Assembly: GCA_938036625.1 (NCBI GenBank) | Contig: CALHQH010000020.1 | Location: forward strand, 22,117 to 86,116 | Origin: an uncultured Candidatus Saccharibacteria bacterium | Lineage (GTDB): Bacteria; Patescibacteriota; Saccharimonadia; Saccharimonadales; Saccharimonadaceae | Direction: 5' to 3' | DNA: 64,000 bases | In this document: positions 1-8,862 of the stretch, piece after piece | How the letters are laid out: the number at the start of each line of letters is the position of its first letter | Position numbering within the stretch: the first letter of the stretch is position 1 | The notes under the pieces: generated by a model | Database searches by the model: none | What the model was told of the DNA's origin: nothing | Seen by the model: the letters and a program-made list of their open reading frames with translations, nothing else | Translations under genes and position numbers: made by a program

Positions 1-1
1 C

Positions 2-475
2 ATCGTGGTACGTGGGAGTGTGGGTGACTTCTCAAGCTTCAAATATCACCTGCCGCTCTTTGTTTTGATCCCGCTCTTTTTGCTGGTATTCCTTGCGTTC
101 ATCAAGCGCGATAAGGCCGAGGAGCAAGCACTAGCACCAGCTGCTGGTCGATTAGCCGTAGCCAACCTCACCACTGTTGCTGTCTTCATTGCGGCGGTTT
201 CATATGCGATGTACACCGCTTGGGCGCTGCTGCCGATTCGCTTTGGCGCTGGGGCATACTACGCCGATGGAGTGCAGGGGCGTTACTTCACGGCGCTGCT
301 GGTGCTCCTCATTCCCTGTGGCGTGTGGCTGCGCAAGTATATTTGGTTCAACACTGCCTCGGCTAAGGTGTTTCACACCCTTATATTCTTTGGCTGTGCG
401 GCAATTTTGCTGTACTACACCTTTGGTACGTATTGGGCATATCACGCGCCGATACCAGTGCCGCCGGTGGCATAA
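2..475 (+). CDS. C-terminal part of DUF2142-like polytopic membrane protein (partial)
   Basis: The gene enters from the left edge; the open frame continues to base 2, so no start is assigned. The visible 157 residues are mostly hydrophobic, with about four membrane spans. The segment GVQGRYF followed by a span beginning TALLVLL resembles the conserved C-terminal part of DUF2142 / glycosyltransferase-like integral membrane proteins found in cell-surface polysaccharide loci. That link is from memory of the family. The protein ends in a Pro-rich tail (APIPVPPVA). The neighbourhood of glycosyltransferases and polysaccharide export genes fits a role in envelope glycans, but no catalytic residue is visible here. 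Confidence 0.6.
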   Translation: MVVRGSVGDFSSFKYHLPLFVLIPLFLLVFLAFIKRDKAEEQALAPAAGRLAVANLTTVAVFIAAVSYAMYTAWALLPIRFGAGAYYADGVQGRYFTALLVLLIPCGVWLRKYIWFNTASAKVFHTLIFFGCAAILLYYTFGTYWAYHAPIPVPPVA

Positions 476-783
476 GAGAAGACATTCTCTGTCTCTCAAA
501 GCTCTTTGTTTTTCTGCTTGTCTAGCTTGCACTTCATCTGCTTAAATCTCAATTCTTTCTTTTGGCATCAATTCCTCCACTCCATTGTTTCATCTGATTT
601 GTCGTTATCCTAACGAATTTTAGCACTGGTACTGGGAGATTGGGTCTATAGACTCTATCGTATCTTGAAGGAGGAATCATACAAAATATATGATTCTATA
701 AAAGTTTTAAAATCCTTCTTTTCACCTTCCCCTTTCATGACGCTTATGCTATAGTGACATGGAACACTAATAGCACAAGCATT
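476..783. other. Intergenic region with promoter of the downstream gene pair
   Basis: No credible gene is seen. A 6-bp inverted repeat (475-480 with 485-490, loop GACA) follows the stop codon but lacks a T run, so it is not a convincing terminator. Near the right end an extended -10 box (TGC then TATAGT at 750-755) precedes the ATG at 784 by 28 nt. The upstream in-frame Met at 754 lies inside this promoter and is rejected as a start. Confidence 0.5.
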
Positions 784-1359
784 ATGAAATTATTACGTAC
801 TCTATCCAAAAAACGTCTCACACTCATCATAAGTATTGGCATTGCGCTCGTCGCTGCTGGTGGTTATGGCGCTTATATTGCAACGCGCCCTGCTCCGCTG
901 CCACCCCTGTCGGATGAGCCAACACCAACCCAAAAACAAACGCAGCACAAGACCGATGCCGCCACGAAAGAATCATTTTTAGACAATAACACAGACCATA
1001 ATACGACCAATACCAAAGACACTTCGCAGCAGCGCACCACCCAGGCTCAGCCTGCACCAGTCCCGGCTTCGGCCAAGCATATCGAGCTCTCTGCCGAGCA
1101 GTCGGGCGAGACGGTCGTCGTCACTACCAAGCTGAGAGAGCACGGCTTCTCCTCTGGTCAGTGTGTGCTGACGATCACTAGTGGCGGGCAGCGCTCCGAG
1201 CAGCACGCTGCCATCATCTACCAACCAGAATACTCCACCTGCGCAGGCTTCTCATTGCCAGCTCAGTCACTCCCTAGGGGTACGTGGCATATCTCTCTCG
1301 CTGTCACGCCGCTTGGTGGCAAGACACTCACGAAGACACTTGATAAGGAGATTCGCTAA
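784..1359 (+). CDS. Small single-pass membrane protein, unknown function
   Basis: 191 residues, not recognised. Residues about 1-10 are basic (MKLLRTLSKKR), followed by one membrane span (LTLIISIGIALVAAGGYGAY), then a Thr/Gln/Pro-rich linker of about 70 residues and a C-terminal domain of about 100 residues with two Cys that could form a disulfide outside the cell. The chosen start lies after an extended -10 promoter. Its stop (TAA, 1357-1359) is directly followed by the ATG of the ChW-repeat gene, so the two are translationally coupled and probably function together at the surface. Confidence 0.75.
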   Translation: MKLLRTLSKKRLTLIISIGIALVAAGGYGAYIATRPAPLPPLSDEPTPTQKQTQHKTDAATKESFLDNNTDHNTTNTKDTSQQRTTQAQPAPVPASAKHIELSAEQSGETVVVTTKLREHGFSSGQCVLTITSGGQRSEQHAAIIYQPEYSTCAGFSLPAQSLPRGTWHISLAVTPLGGKTLTKTLDKEIR

Positions 1360-3666
1360 ATGATGGCTCAATCATATTCCACCGTCCGCCCCTTCTCGAC
1401 ATATTGGCGATATATCCTTGCAGGTGTGTTGTGCGTAAGTGTATGCGCCGCTACCATCCTCTCCCACCCAGCCCAAGCAGTAACGGCAGCCGATTGGCGG
1501 GCGGGCAATATCGTTGATGACTTGCTCTTTACCAATAGCGACGATATGTCGGTGGCTGATATTCAGGCGTTTCTCAACAGCCTCAATCCACAGTGCGACA
1601 CCTATGGCCGGCAGCCTGCTACCGAGCATGGCCGGCGCGATATTAGCCGGGCGCAGTATGCCGCCGCTCGAGGTTGGCACGGGCCACCATATGTCTGCCT
1701 CAAGGACTATTATGAAGTGCCCAAATACACACCGGGCAATTACATCCCCGCCAATAACTTCGGTGGAGCGATCCCTGCTGGAGCAGTTAGTGCTGCGCAG
1801 ATTATCTACGATGCTGCCAAGCAGAATAACCTCAACCCCAAGGTGCTATTGGTGAAGATCGCCACCGAGTCGGCTGGCCCACTCACCTCCGACACGTGGC
1901 CCCTCCAAAACCAATACACCTATGCGATGGGCTCACACTGCCCCGATAGTGGCCCAGGTGGTAGCGCCAATTGCGACCGCAACTATGCTGGCTTCTCGAT
2001 GCAAGTTGCCTCAGGGGCGCAGCTCATCCGCTGGTATCTGGATAGTATGCAGCAACCGTGGTGGTCGTACAAAAAACCGTTTGCGACCAATCGTATCCTG
2101 TGGAATGTGGTGCAACGAGGCTGTGGTGCTGGCGATGTGTATATCGAGAGCAAGGCCACGGCAGCACTCTACACCTACACACCGTACCAGCCTAATCAAG
2201 CAGCACTGGCCAATATGTATGGCCTGGGTGATCATTGCAGCGCCTATGGCAACCGCAACTTCTGGCGCGTGTGGAACGACTGGTTTGGCTCGACCCAGCA
2301 TAGCCGGCCACTGATTAGCTTCCGCTCGCACAGCAGCTACATCGGCTGGACAGGGGTGATTCATAACCGTGGCATCACAGGTGTTACTGGCCAAAGCAAG
2401 GCAATGCAAGCTCTCACGATCGATGGTGAGGTAAGTTATACCTCATACAGCAACGAGCGCGGTTGGCAGCCCACTGTGCAGGGTAGTATGCAATCGGGCA
2501 CAACAGGGCTTGGCCGGCCAATTACCGCCGTCAAGATCCAGCCAACTGGTACTCTCGCCCAGGCGTACGACATCTACTATCGCGCCCACGTGAGCTACAT
2601 TGGCTGGATGGACTGGGCTAAGAATGGTGAAGTGGCTGGTGTAACTGGCGGGGCTAACAATGCTATCGAAGCGATCGAAATAAAGCTTGTGCGCAAAGGA
2701 ACGCCTGCACCTGAGTCATCTGGAGTAGCATATAAAAATATTGCAACACATGGCGACCCATCACCCCTCAAGCTCTCACTCAGCTCACATGTTGGTATGG
2801 TTGGCTGGCAGCCAGAAGTGCGCGATGAGATGATGAGCGGTACCACTGGCCAAAGCCGCCGTATCGAAGCCATCAAAGCATCGCTCCACAACACAACGGG
2901 CCTGCCAGGCAGCATTCAATATTCGTCACACGTCAGCTATGTGGGTTGGCAAGATTGGAAGCAAGCGGGCGAGGTATCCGGCACCACAGGACAGTTCCGC
3001 TCCATCGAGGCAGTCCGCTTTTTACTCACTGGAAAACTTGCCACTACATACGACATCTGGTACCGAGGTTACTCGCAATACGTCGGCTGGATGGGTTGGG
3101 CCAAGAATGGCCAACCAGCTGGTTCGACTGGTGCTTACCGACAGCTCGAAGCACTAGAGGTGCGCCTTGTGCCAAAGCATACACTCAGCTTGCCTGGCGG
3201 TGCCTTTTATAACCCAACCAATACTGCTGTGCCTGATCTCTACCAACTGAGCTACGCTGCCCACGTAGGATACATCGGCTGGATGCCCGATGTATCGCAC
3301 CCCATTATGGCTGGCACCACTGGCAAATCGCGCTACCTTGAGGCAATCCGTCTTGGCAAAGCCGTATCGCTGCGCGATGGTTCACCCATCACCATCCAGT
3401 GCGAAGCAAAAACTGCTGGCCAGTGGCTCCCATCAGTCACGCTCTCATCATCGCAGCCTTGTGGTACGACTGGCCAGAGCAAAGCGCTCGAAGCTCTCAA
3501 GCTTAGCCTTAGCACCATCGACGCCACTCGCTACGATATTTATTACAACACTCACCTCTCCTGGGTAGGTTGGCAGGGCTGGAAAAAGAACGGCGAGGTT
3601 GCCGGCGACCGACCCGGTTCGTATATCGAAGCAGTGATGATGAAGCTCGTCGAGAAGAGTGAGTGA
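1360..3666 (+). CDS. Secreted lysozyme-like protein with nine ChW (hydrophobic-W) repeats
   Basis: 768 residues with an N-terminal signal/anchor segment (about residues 17-40, ending around SHPAQA). Residues about 45-320 form a lysozyme-superfamily-like domain: NPKVLLVKIATESAGPLT carries the likely catalytic Glu. It contains paired Cys and ends in NFWRVWNDWFGSTQ, an arrangement I remember from secreted actinobacterial proteins. Residues about 325-768 are about nine ChW repeats of 45-50 residues with the signature H(V/L)xYxGW...GTTGQS..IEA. ChW repeats are known from clostridial surface proteins, with presumed carbohydrate or protein binding. Likely role: binding and trimming a neighbour's or its own cell wall. 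The start is coupled to the preceding gene, with no gap. Confidence 0.85.
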   Translation: MMAQSYSTVRPFSTYWRYILAGVLCVSVCAATILSHPAQAVTAADWRAGNIVDDLLFTNSDDMSVADIQAFLNSLNPQCDTYGRQPATEHGRRDISRAQYAAARGWHGPPYVCLKDYYEVPKYTPGNYIPANNFGGAIPAGAVSAAQIIYDAAKQNNLNPKVLLVKIATESAGPLTSDTWPLQNQYTYAMGSHCPDSGPGGSANCDRNYAGFSMQVASGAQLIRWYLDSMQQPWWSYKKPFATNRILWNVVQRGCGAGDVYIESKATAALYTYTPYQPNQAALANMYGLGDHCSAYGNRNFWRVWNDWFGSTQHSRPLISFRSHSSYIGWTGVIHNRGITGVTGQSKAMQALTIDGEVSYTSYSNERGWQPTVQGSMQSGTTGLGRPITAVKIQPTGTLAQAYDIYYRAHVSYIGWMDWAKNGEVAGVTGGANNAIEAIEIKLVRKGTPAPESSGVAYKNIATHGDPSPLKLSLSSHVGMVGWQPEVRDEMMSGTTGQSRRIEAIKASLHNTTGLPGSIQYSSHVSYVGWQDWKQAGEVSGTTGQFRSIEAVRFLLTGKLATTYDIWYRGYSQYVGWMGWAKNGQPAGSTGAYRQLEALEVRLVPKHTLSLPGGAFYNPTNTAVPDLYQLSYAAHVGYIGWMPDVSHPIMAGTTGKSRYLEAIRLGKAVSLRDGSPITIQCEAKTAGQWLPSVTLSSSQPCGTTGQSKALEALKLSLSTIDATRYDIYYNTHLSWVGWQGWKKNGEVAGDRPGSYIEAVMMKLVEKSE

Positions 3667-3684
3667 TTGTAAAATACACCCTAG

Positions 3685-3918
3685 TTAGCTTGTTGTAATG
3701 TCGTATTGTCTACACGTCATCTCATGATCACGCAAAAATTTTCTTGCAGACTTTGGATACACATTTGCCACGGGATCGCCCGGATCAATTGGCCCTACTG
3801 TATAGAAGGGGTCGCCTGGTTTCCAATGCCGTTCTTTCCACCAGGATTTTATTGCTTTGCCTAGTGCCCTGCAAGAAAATTTTTGGGGTGAAACTGTTGT
3901 TGGAGTCTCTTCTATCAT
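3685..3918 (-). CDS. Small basic protein, unknown; downstream part of a possible phase-variable gene
   Basis: 77 residues starting at an ATG that overlaps the stop of a 33-codon upstream frame (ATGA). Not recognised. It has a protein-like composition with two Cys, a basic Trp-rich stretch (KSWWKERHW), a repeated PGDP motif and a basic C-terminus. The same frame stays open upstream for another 37 codons (to 4029) without a start, and reads as plausible protein. Losing one 5-bp repeat unit would fuse it to a well-placed ATG at 4016, making 108 residues. So the present sequence may be an out-of-frame state or an early pseudogene. Confidence 0.45.
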   Translation of the reverse strand: MIEETPTTVSPQKFSCRALGKAIKSWWKERHWKPGDPFYTVGPIDPGDPVANVYPKSARKFLRDHEMTCRQYDITTS

Positions 3919-4016
3919 TTCACCATTTGCTGGTAGGATATGTTCCGCTTGGCTCTGGCCCTCTTGATGGGGTTCATATGTTTGGTTTGGTTTGGTTTGG
4001 TTAGCTTCTCTCTCAT
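3915..4016 (-). CDS. 33-codon upstream ORF containing the CCAAA repeat
   Basis: ATG at 4016 is preceded by an AGGAAG ribosome-binding site with 4-nt spacing, and by an extended -10 box (TGG then TATAAA, + strand 4029-4034). The frame encodes a very basic 33-residue peptide (starts MREKLTKPNQTK) and stops at TGA 3917-3915, overlapping the ATG of the 77-residue frame. It spans the pentanucleotide repeat at 3980-4002. It could be a real coupled small protein, but is more likely the shifted N-terminus of the 108-residue protein described in the findings. Confidence 0.4.
   Translation of the reverse strand: MREKLTKPNQTKHMNPIKRARAKRNISYQQMVK
3980..4002. repeat. Pentanucleotide tandem repeat (GTTTG)4.6
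   Basis: Four full GTTTG units plus GTT on the + strand (CCAAA on the coding minus strand), directly readable. It lies 14 bases inside the upstream small ORF. A change of one unit shifts the reading frame. Confidence 0.9.
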
Positions 4017-4066
4017 AGTACTTCCTATTTTATACCACAATATCACTATAATAATACAATGCTGGG

Positions 4067-6283
4067 CTATTCGTAAATCGCTGCTACCTTCGCCTCAATA
4101 TTCTTCCATTGATAGTCGTTGGCAGTTTGGCGGCCACCAGCGATGAGCTTGTCACGCAGCGCTTTGTCTGCCACTAGGCGTTCTACAGCTGCGACACCAG
4201 CCGCGATATCACCCTGTTGGTAGAGGAGACAGTTCTCACCATCCTTAAGGTACTCGACATTACCGCCATTGGGCACCACTACTGCAAGACCACCGGTTGC
4301 CATCATCTCAAGTGGTGGGTAGGAGAAGCTCTCAAGGATGCTTGTTTTGATGAGAATGTCACAGCTAGCGTATACTTCGCCGACCTTCTCAGGCGCAATG
4401 CGGTTGTAGAATGTATCGACGCGGTACCAGTCCTTGGGCTCTTTGCGGTACGATAGGTATGAAATCTCATACTTCGCAGGGTCGAGTTGGTTGATGATGC
4501 GGAAGGCTTCGTCGGTGTTTTTATACTCGCTCTTGCTATCGCCCTCGACGAGGATTTTTATCTTGCGACCACTGTCAAAATCGCGCTCGCGGTATGGATA
4601 ATACTCGATATCGATACCGTTCGAGACATACTTCGCATCCTTGCCAAACATATCTTTGAGCCACTTCTGGCACCAGAGCGACATTGTTACATAGCGCACG
4701 CCCGACTGGTCGCAGTACGATGCGTTAGCCGCGAAGCGTGGCCCACCCGTGCCGGGGATATAAAAATCAGTCTCGAAGTTCTGGACAAAATAGAGCCGAT
4801 TGCGTACATTGGGGTGCTTTTTGATGATCTCCACCGTCGACCACAGCGTCGCCACTTGCGTATCAAAGAAGGCCTCTATCTTCGTCTTGTGCGCTGTAAT
4901 GACATTAAAACCTGGCAATTCAGAGCGGTATTGGTAGGTCTTTTTAGCTTGCTTGAGGGCGTGTTTGCTCACCGCGTCGATCAGCGTCACATCCCAGCCT
5001 GCCTTGCGCAGGATATCGGCGTGTTTGACGGCAACAATCACCCCACCCGAGATATCCGTCGAAGGCAAAACAAAGCCAATATTGCGCGCCAAGCGCTCAC
5101 GCACAAATGACGCAAGCGTGTAGCCAGTGTAGACTGTCGAATAATCATTGGCGGCAATCTTGTGTGCATCTTCACCCAGCTGAGTGCGCAGTGTTTTGTC
5201 GGTAATGAGGCGATCGAGCGCTGCATACCAATCGTTATCCGCGCCAACCAAGAGGCCCGTCTCGCCGTCCTTAACTTGCTCGGCAAAGGCCCCCACCTGA
5301 CTCGCCACCGTCGGCACCTTAACGAGGCCAGCCTCAAGCCATTTGTTCTCAGACTTCGCACGGTTAAAGATCGTATCGACCAGAGGTGCAAGGATAATAT
5401 CACAGTCCACCATCACCTTAGGTAGTTCACGCCAATCGACAAAGCCTGACGTCATCACCCGCTCTTTATACGGCTCAAGCGCGGCCGGTACATCGAGAAT
5501 CCCGGCTATCTTGAGGTGGAGCTGCGGATACGCATCGAACAGCCGAATCAAGTCTGGAATCACCAGCTCAAAGTCCTCATTGTGCGTAATACTCCCACTA
5601 AAGTACCCGATGATAATTCTGTCTGCATCCTTGGCAATCTTCCCTTCAGCCAAATCTTCCAGCGCCATATTAGACGTCTTGATCATCTCATCAGAGGCAG
5701 CGTTGCGGTTGATGAGGACATCACCAGTGGTGTATTTTTGCAGCTCATCGCGCAGTTGCGTTGTAGTTGTCACAACGTGATCACAAAGCTTAAGTGTCTC
5801 ACGCATGCGATTTACTCCATCGTCGTAGAGCAGCTTATCGGCTTGGTTCATCTGCTGGACATATTTGATGCCGTCGGTGTACATTTGATCGATAACAAGA
5901 TCGTCGATATCGAAGAAGCAGGTCTTGTTGAAGAACTTTGCTTGCTTGATAAACTCCCGCACTGTCTCCGTCACTGGGCAGCGGAAGAAGATGAAGCCAC
6001 GATAATACTTAAGATCATCTAGCGAGAGTCGATCATAAAACACACTCTCCACCGTTAGCCCCTGCGACATCAGCTGTTCCATCTGATGCGCCACGCGATA
6101 GCGCTCGGGGTGTGGTAAGGTGCAGCCGTTGATAAAGAGGATATCTTTGTAATACTTCTGTTTGCGCTCGGGGAATTTACGATAGTAGGCATACTTCGTG
6201 GCACGCTTACCAAAGCCGACTACTCCATCGTCTTTGATAATCTTCATGCTTTTCTTGGCGGCTTTGTGTACTTTACCGATCAT
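4067..6283 (-). CDS. Two-domain GT4-type glycosyltransferase
   Basis: 738 residues with two glycosyltransferase units in tandem. The first (about 45-400) includes FFDIDDLV near 125 and the GT-B C-terminal motif SENKWLEAGLVKVPTVAS near 310. The second starts at NIGFVLPSTDISGGV (401) and ends with the GT4 donor-binding pattern E-S-F-S-Y-P-P-L-E-M near 670. Such double enzymes occur in rhamnose-containing and other surface polysaccharide loci and probably add successive sugars. It is the last gene of the minus-strand export operon. Its start overlaps the stop of the GT2 gene by 4 nt, so it is co-translated. Cytosolic; the sugar specificity cannot be read from sequence. Confidence 0.85.
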   Translation of the reverse strand: MIGKVHKAAKKSMKIIKDDGVVGFGKRATKYAYYRKFPERKQKYYKDILFINGCTLPHPERYRVAHQMEQLMSQGLTVESVFYDRLSLDDLKYYRGFIFFRCPVTETVREFIKQAKFFNKTCFFDIDDLVIDQMYTDGIKYVQQMNQADKLLYDDGVNRMRETLKLCDHVVTTTTQLRDELQKYTTGDVLINRNAASDEMIKTSNMALEDLAEGKIAKDADRIIIGYFSGSITHNEDFELVIPDLIRLFDAYPQLHLKIAGILDVPAALEPYKERVMTSGFVDWRELPKVMVDCDIILAPLVDTIFNRAKSENKWLEAGLVKVPTVASQVGAFAEQVKDGETGLLVGADNDWYAALDRLITDKTLRTQLGEDAHKIAANDYSTVYTGYTLASFVRERLARNIGFVLPSTDISGGVIVAVKHADILRKAGWDVTLIDAVSKHALKQAKKTYQYRSELPGFNVITAHKTKIEAFFDTQVATLWSTVEIIKKHPNVRNRLYFVQNFETDFYIPGTGGPRFAANASYCDQSGVRYVTMSLWCQKWLKDMFGKDAKYVSNGIDIEYYPYRERDFDSGRKIKILVEGDSKSEYKNTDEAFRIINQLDPAKYEISYLSYRKEPKDWYRVDTFYNRIAPEKVGEVYASCDILIKTSILESFSYPPLEMMATGGLAVVVPNGGNVEYLKDGENCLLYQQGDIAAGVAAVERLVADKALRDKLIAGGRQTANDYQWKNIEAKVAAIYE

Positions 6284-7695
6284 ACGTCCTCCTCTGGCGT
6301 TACGTGCGGGTTATATAGTGTGTTGTATCCTTTACCACAGAGTGCAGCAGTTATCTGAGCACTGGTAAGCGGTGTATCTGGCGCAAGAGAGGCAAGTTTG
6401 GTGCGCGCCACCACCACTGTTGGTGCGTCGATAATACCAAGATTATAGCGGGCTGTCAAGTAGATATGTTTGGTAAATGAGCGCCGACTGAGCTGCTGAA
6501 GCAGATCCACCACCGATGGTTGTAAAATCGACGACAAATTTGCAATCACCTGCTGCTCATCGGTAATCCGTGGCGCCACCGCACCAATCATTGGGCGAGC
6601 GGCATCGGCAGCGAGGTGCTGCAGCGTGCTAGAAGGCAGCGCATTATGCTGCGTCAGGCATATCATGTCTGCAGCGACTACCCCAAGCAGCTGACCAACA
6701 GTGGTCGACTCATCGAATGGCACAGTGTGAGTGCTATATGGTCGATCCAGAATATAGCTCATCTGCCACTGAGCGCCATACTGCGGGTCGCGCTCCACCT
6801 GGGTCTTCACCTGGCGAGCGGCGCTGTCTGCCTCGAGGGCGCTGCGCTGCGCATCGATGACGTAAGGTTTGGCATCAAGGTCTTTCGCTGTAGAGGCTTG
6901 GTGAACACGCCAATAGTAGAGGATCTGCGGCACATGAGCAATCTGCTCGGGCTGCAAAGCCCGCGTTAGGCGCAAGAACAGCTCCCAATCCTGCGTGCCA
7001 TTATACGCTCCATCTTCACCGCCGACCTCTGTGAGTAACTGGCGCGACATGACGGCAAAGTGCGTGATGTAATTCACCGCGCGCAAAAAATCTGCGTTCC
7101 AGCCGGGCTTGAAGAACGGCTGATACGGCCGGCCATGTTCATCCATCTTCGTCTCATCGGTGTAGACAAACTGCGCGCCAGTACGGTCGATCGTGGCCGC
7201 AACCCACAGAAGCGCGTCAGGGTGGAGAGTATCATCATGGTCAAGTAGCGCAATGTATTCGCCCGTAGCCTGCGCGATGCCATAGTTGGTCGCACCGGCA
7301 ATGTGGCGGTTCTTGTCTAAAAAGAAAGGTTTGAGCTGCGGTGTGTCCTCGGCTAAGTCACGAATCGCCTGGCGGGTAGTCTCGTTAGTCGAGGCATCGT
7401 CAACGAGGATAAGTTCCCAATGTGGGTACGACTGCGCCACCACCGACTGTACCATCTCTCGCAGAAATGGAATCGGCGTATTATACGTCGGTACGATGAT
7501 GGAGATAAGCGACTGCTCAGTAAGTGAGGCAAGTGCCGGCGGCTGCTCAGTATGCTGACGGTGCCATACATCGTAGATGCGACGCTGGCGAGCATCAAGA
7601 TAGACTCGATACGGCGCTAGGAGGTAACGTACCGCGCGATGGAGATGGCGATTGGCTTTGATAAGGTGCGTCAAACGATGTAATATATACGACAT
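6280..7695 (-). CDS. Family 2 glycosyltransferase
   Basis: 471 residues. After about 60 residues the GT-A core begins with ISIIVPTYNTP and continues ELILVDDAST. The metal-binding DHDD motif (LLDHDDTLHPDAL) follows about 70 residues later, then the acceptor-side TQDWELFLR segment. The C-terminal 200 residues are less conserved. It probably transfers a sugar onto a lipid-linked polysaccharide at the inner face of the membrane. It sits between the ATPase gene (6-nt gap upstream) and the double glycosyltransferase (4-nt overlap downstream), which supports one operon making and exporting a surface glycan. Confidence 0.88.
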   Translation of the reverse strand: MSYILHRLTHLIKANRHLHRAVRYLLAPYRVYLDARQRRIYDVWHRQHTEQPPALASLTEQSLISIIVPTYNTPIPFLREMVQSVVAQSYPHWELILVDDASTNETTRQAIRDLAEDTPQLKPFFLDKNRHIAGATNYGIAQATGEYIALLDHDDTLHPDALLWVAATIDRTGAQFVYTDETKMDEHGRPYQPFFKPGWNADFLRAVNYITHFAVMSRQLLTEVGGEDGAYNGTQDWELFLRLTRALQPEQIAHVPQILYYWRVHQASTAKDLDAKPYVIDAQRSALEADSAARQVKTQVERDPQYGAQWQMSYILDRPYSTHTVPFDESTTVGQLLGVVAADMICLTQHNALPSSTLQHLAADAARPMIGAVAPRITDEQQVIANLSSILQPSVVDLLQQLSRRSFTKHIYLTARYNLGIIDAPTVVVARTKLASLAPDTPLTSAQITAALCGKGYNTLYNPHVTPEEDV

Positions 7696-7701
7696 TTCTC
7701 C

Positions 7702-8862
7702 CTATTTCCAGGTATGCTTGAGCTTGGTAACACCACCCCACCGGCCATGATCATAATCACGTTGCACCGAGAAGTGCGGCCCCTCCTCAGTAAAGGCGAT
7801 CGTCTTCGTGTCGTCCGCCCCCATCAAGCCAGCCTTGATGAAGTAACTCCCCTCGTTGAGGTTGAGCTGCACAGTGTAGGTCGCACGATTCTTGCCAGCA
7901 ATCTTCACTTTTTCTTGATAGGTGTTGGGGCCATAGACATACTCACCATTCTCGCGGAAGATTGCCACGCCAACATGCTTGACCCCTGTTTGCTGCCACT
8001 CTAACTCCACCGTCATAGTTTCGTTATACTCATACACTGTCTGCTCGTTGCCATCGCTGCCGCGCAGTGTGATATCGAAGTCATCTGAGATTTGCTCGTC
8101 TAGCCCTTCCGACTCGTTGTAGCTCTTGATGTTGCTCCGGCTATAGGCGGCGGCGATGCGGTATGGCTTGCCGATCATCTTCACCTTCCCGTCCTCGATA
8201 AACACTGCCTTGTTGCAAAAGCGCTCCACCGCCGACATATCGTGCGTGACGAGGATAACGGTGCGCTTTTCGCGCTTGAGCTTATCAAAGTAAGCGTAGC
8301 ATTTCTTTTGGAAGGCTTCGTCCCCTACTGCCAAAACTTCATCTAGCAGCAAGATATCGGCGTGGGCACGAATGGCGATGGAGAAGGCCAGGCGCACCTG
8401 CATCCCACTAGAATAATTCTTGAGCCGCTCCTCCATAAAGTCGCCCAGCTCGGCAAAGTCGACAATTTTATCATACATTGCCTCCATCTCGTCGTGGCTA
8501 AAGCCGAGCAGTGCACCATTGAGAAAGACATTTTCGCGGCCAGTGAGCTCTGGGTTAAAGCCAACACCCAGCTCGATAAACGGCACCAGCGAGCCACCCA
8601 CCTCCACACTCCCGCTATTGGGGGTGTAGATACCGGCAATCGTCTTGAGCAGTGTGCTCTTGCCCGAGCCATTGCGCCCAACAATACCAAAGAAATCGCC
8701 TTCGTTGATGGTGAAGTCTATATCCTTAAGCGGGGTAAAAACCCGATACCCTTTGCGCCCCTTGAGGAGGTTAATGAGCTTTTGCTTGATGCCCGAGCTC
8801 GCCTCCAGCGGAATCTTGAAGGACTTCGTGAGGTTATTGATAACAACGATTGGTTGCGCCAT
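7702..8862 (-). CDS. wzt: Polysaccharide ABC exporter ATPase, Wzt/TagH type
   Basis: 386 residues. Walker A GRNGSGKST at 62-70, signature SSGMQ at about 151-155, Walker B ILLLDE at 170-175, and D-loop AVGD just after. The extra region from about residue 250 to 386 is a beta-rich domain like the C-terminal carbohydrate-binding domain of Wzt, which recognises the finished O-antigen-type chain. It pairs with the permease encoded immediately upstream (stop and start adjacent). Together they should flip or export an undecaprenyl-linked glycan. Assignment to the polysaccharide exporter class is firm; the exact substrate is unknown. Confidence 0.9.
   Translation of the reverse strand: MAQPIVVINNLTKSFKIPLEASSGIKQKLINLLKGRKGYRVFTPLKDIDFTINEGDFFGIVGRNGSGKSTLLKTIAGIYTPNSGSVEVGGSLVPFIELGVGFNPELTGRENVFLNGALLGFSHDEMEAMYDKIVDFAELGDFMEERLKNYSSGMQVRLAFSIAIRAHADILLLDEVLAVGDEAFQKKCYAYFDKLKREKRTVILVTHDMSAVERFCNKAVFIEDGKVKMIGKPYRIAAAYSRSNIKSYNESEGLDEQISDDFDITLRGSDGNEQTVYEYNETMTVELEWQQTGVKHVGVAIFRENGEYVYGPNTYQEKVKIAGKNRATYTVQLNLNEGSYFIKAGLMGADDTKTIAFTEEGPHFSVQRDYDHGRWGGVTKLKHTWK

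Noticed and set aside
475..490. Terminator after the first gene
   Set aside because: 6-bp hairpin without a T run.
4487..5110. 207-codon plus-strand frame
   Set aside because: Lies inside the double glycosyltransferase gene on the other strand and has no recognisable domain.
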